A stretch of 7,031 nucleotides of DNA, taken from a bacterium (GTDB lineage: Bacteria; Patescibacteriota; Patescibacteriia; UBA2591; JAGGZP01). This document shows positions 5,442-7,031 of the stretch, one piece after another. The position numbers and the translations under genes are program-made. The notes beneath the pieces are model-generated. The model worked only from the letters and a program-made list of their open reading frames with translations, was not told the origin of the DNA and made no database searches. Position 1 is the first letter of the stretch; each line of letters starts with the position of its first letter. Where the stretch lies: positions 1 through 7,031 of the forward strand of contig JAGGZP010000063.1 in assembly GCA_021161965.1 (NCBI GenBank). The letters are read 5' to 3'.

Positions 5442-6926
5442 TTAATTATTTTGTATTTGTGTCTCTTTTCTTTTTTTCTCTTCTTTTCTTATCTCTTTGA
5501 GACATTTTTTACAATAAACCGGTCGAATACCATCGGGGATAAAAGGAACATAAGTTATTGCTCCACAACGGTCACATCTTGCTTCGTATTTTGCTGGTTG
5601 AGTTAGTGTCCCTGTTTCCACACCACTCCAACGAGCAATTTTCTCTTCAACAATTTTTTTTGGTTCAGCATAACGTTCTCGCGAGACACGAATAATTTTA
5701 TCTTTGTTACCCTTTGAAACACCAATCGGAGGTAATGTTGTTGCTGAAAATGGTTGGGAGGTAATACCATCAATCATTAACTTTACATAAACATCATATT
5801 TATCCAAATTAACTAAATCAGTTTCATTAAATTGTGGAGCGAATTCTTTGGCTAAGAATTCGGCATCTGCAGCACCAACTCGAAAACAAACAATTGTTCC
5901 AATGTTACCAAAAACTGCATCACGAATTTTTGTATCACCCCCAGGCATTAGTTGTCCAATATATTGATGAGCAATAATTAAATTTAAATGATATTTTCTC
6001 GCCTCAGATAAAATGTTCGCGAAACTTTCGGTTGCGAAATTTTGAAATTCATCAACATAAAGATAAAAATCTTTCCTTTCATTTTCTGGAATGTCGATTC
6101 GGCTCATTGCCGCTAACTGAATTTTAGTAATCATCATTGCTCCTAAAAGAGCAGAAGCATCTTCACCAATCCTCCCCTTAGATAAATTCATTATTAATAT
6201 CTTTCCTTCGTCCATCATTTTTCTCAAATTGATTTTTGATTTGACCTGGCCAACAATGTTTCTAATAAGGGAAGTTGACAAAAATTGCCCAACTTTGTTT
6301 TGGATTGGCGCAATTGCTTCGGCCTGAAATCTATCCGGATAACGAGAATACTCATCGACCCAGAAAGAGCGAACAACTGGATCAGTTAATCTTCCAACAA
6401 CCTTTTTTCTGAATTCTTTATCAACTAGCAAACGCATTATTCCTAAAAGTGTACTTCCAGGATATTCAAGTAGTGCCAAAATTGCATTGCGTAGAACGTA
6501 TTCAAGGCGGGGGCCCCAAGAATCAGCCCAAATTTTTTTAAAAACACCAACTAACCCAGAGGCAACAAGATGTCTATGTTCTGGATCAACTTGTTCTAAA
6601 ATATTAAAAGCAATTGGATAATCAATATCTGCAGGATTAAAATAAACTACATCATTAATTCGTGATGAGGGGACAAAGTCTAAAACATGTTCGGCTAAAT
6701 CACCATGAGGATCAACAACAGCGACACCATGATTCATTTGGAGGTCTTGATAAATCATATTTTCTAATGTTGTTGACTTTCCTGTCCCGGTTTTTCCAAT
6801 TAAATACATATGACGACGACGGTCATCAGTTTTAATTCCGAATTTTTTTCGAATATTACGATAATTTGTTTCAGCAAAAATAACAATTTCTTGTTTATTT
6901 TTTATTGCTATTTGTTCTTCTGCCAT
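5442..6926 (-). CDS. VirD4/TraG-like type IV secretion ATPase with C-terminal zinc ribbon
   Basis: A 494-residue P-loop ATPase of the FtsK/HerA-VirD4 class, the group that drives DNA or protein into type IV secretion channels. Walker A is GKTGTGKST (44-52) and Walker B is YLYVDEF (288-294). VVDPHGDLAEHVLDFVP (70-86), IAFNIL (105-110) and the AHQYIGQL segment (319-326) are typical of TraG/TraM-recognition-type members. A C-terminal zinc ribbon has Cys451, Cys454, Cys472 and Cys475 (CDRC, then YCKKC), followed by a Lys/Glu-rich tail. No membrane helix is present, whereas VirD4 proper has an N-terminal anchor, so docking must depend on a partner. It is first in the four-gene run and has a promoter directly upstream; its ATG has no Shine-Dalgarno. 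No other secretion genes are in view, so conjugation, pilus-linked or effector export cannot be told apart. Confidence 0.9.
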   Translation of the reverse strand: MAEEQIAIKNKQEIVIFAETNYRNIRKKFGIKTDDRRRHMYLIGKTGTGKSTTLENMIYQDLQMNHGVAVVDPHGDLAEHVLDFVPSSRINDVVYFNPADIDYPIAFNILEQVDPEHRHLVASGLVGVFKKIWADSWGPRLEYVLRNAILALLEYPGSTLLGIMRLLVDKEFRKKVVGRLTDPVVRSFWVDEYSRYPDRFQAEAIAPIQNKVGQFLSTSLIRNIVGQVKSKINLRKMMDEGKILIMNLSKGRIGEDASALLGAMMITKIQLAAMSRIDIPENERKDFYLYVDEFQNFATESFANILSEARKYHLNLIIAHQYIGQLMPGGDTKIRDAVFGNIGTIVCFRVGAADAEFLAKEFAPQFNETDLVNLDKYDVYVKLMIDGITSQPFSATTLPPIGVSKGNKDKIIRVSRERYAEPKKIVEEKIARWSGVETGTLTQPAKYEARCDRCGAITYVPFIPDGIRPVYCKKCLKEIRKEEKKRKETQIQNN

Positions 6927-6932
6927 AAGTAA

Positions 6933-6954
6933 TATTATAAGATTATTATAAGAT
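6933..6954. repeat. Perfect tandem 11-bp repeat carrying two -10 boxes
   Basis: TATTATAAGAT is present twice without a gap (6933-6943 and 6944-6954). On the minus strand each copy contains TATAAT, at 6939-6934 and 6950-6945. The 11-base period is about one helical turn. Confidence 0.75.
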
Positions 6955-6972
6955 AAATCTAATTTTTGTCAA
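6945..6972 (-). promoter_or_regulatory. Promoter for the VirD4-like ATPase operon
   Basis: On the minus strand TTGACA (6972-6967) is followed after 16 bases by TATAAT (6950-6945), both perfect. The expected start is near 6938, leaving a leader of about 12 nt before the ATG at 6926, with no Shine-Dalgarno. A second TATAAT 11 bases further down could place the start at the ATG itself, but only a 3-of-6 -35 match lies at 17 bases from it. The -35 overlaps the end of a probable upstream reading frame, so chance in A+T-rich DNA is not excluded. Confidence 0.65.
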
Positions 6973-7030
6973 AAATTTTAACCAAATCACCAATTTGCCA
7001 GTTATACTTATCAGATAAGCCAGCATTTAC
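6959..7030 (-). CDS. Possible 3' end of an upstream gene, running off the right edge
   Basis: A minus-strand frame is open from the window edge for 23 codons and stops at TAG (6961-6959). The residues (ending in YNWQIGDLVKIFDKN) look like an ordinary folded-protein C-terminus, and the strand matches the downstream genes. The stop is 32 nt from the ATPase ATG, so this gene may belong to the same operon. The fragment is too short to identify a family or to exclude a chance open frame. Confidence 0.4.
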   Translation of the reverse strand, partial: VNAGLSDKYNWQIGDLVKIFDKN

Positions 7031-7031
7031 C

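Noticed and set aside
1..7031. UGA recoding as in Gracilibacteria/SR1
   Set aside because: An intact RF2 gene is present and all genes read through with TGA treated as a stop. The stops seen are six TAA and one TAG; the absence of TGA stops in so few genes is weak evidence in A+T-rich DNA.
1..7031. CRISPR array, RNA genes, insertion sequence or prophage
   Set aside because: No regularly spaced repeats, no tRNA- or rRNA-like stretches in the gaps, and no transposase, integrase or phage genes were seen. Nearly all bases are in recognisable coding sequence.

Overview
The window is strongly A+T-rich, gene-dense DNA from a bacterium. Several traits point to the Candidate Phyla Radiation (Patescibacteria, possibly Parcubacteria-like): a 599-residue alanyl-tRNA synthetase lacking the usual C-terminal domain, a soluble VirD4/TraG-like ATPase ending in a zinc ribbon, Lys/Ile/Asn-rich proteins and very short intergenic gaps. 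The lineage is inferred from gene style; no rRNA or phylogenetic marker alignment was available.

Layout. Plus strand: the 3' part of prfB (peptide chain release factor 2) enters at the left edge and stops at 1088. Everything else is on the minus strand. A small multi-pass membrane protein of unknown function (1085-1501) converges on prfB. The two stop codons overlap and both lie in the loop of one bidirectional terminator hairpin. The small gene has its own consensus promoter and a strong Shine-Dalgarno sequence. Upstream of it is a 129-base gap with short tandem repeats. Then comes a tight four-gene run, in transcription order: VirD4/TraG-like ATPase (6926-5442), flippase-like membrane protein of the LPG-synthase TM/UPF0104 family (5416-4394), alaS (4404-2605) and a CaCA-family Na+/Ca2+ antiporter (2599-1631). 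Gaps are 25 nt, an 11-nt overlap and 5 nt. A consensus-like promoter with a duplicated -10 box sits just before the ATPase, overlapping what looks like the 3' end of another minus-strand gene that leaves the right edge.

How the genes fit together. prfB and alaS serve translation; the other recognisable genes concern the envelope or DNA/protein transfer: a transfer-type ATPase, a lipid-flippase-like protein and a cation antiporter. The co-transcribed set is functionally mixed, as is common in compact genomes, and no single pathway unites it. I found no CRISPR array, RNA gene, insertion sequence or phage gene, and no clear sign of a wholly new system. The points most worth a second look are the doubly reduced AlaRS with an added cysteine cluster, the RF2 gene without the programmed-frameshift signal, the terminator built from two overlapping gene ends, and the duplicated -10 box that could give near-leaderless mRNA.
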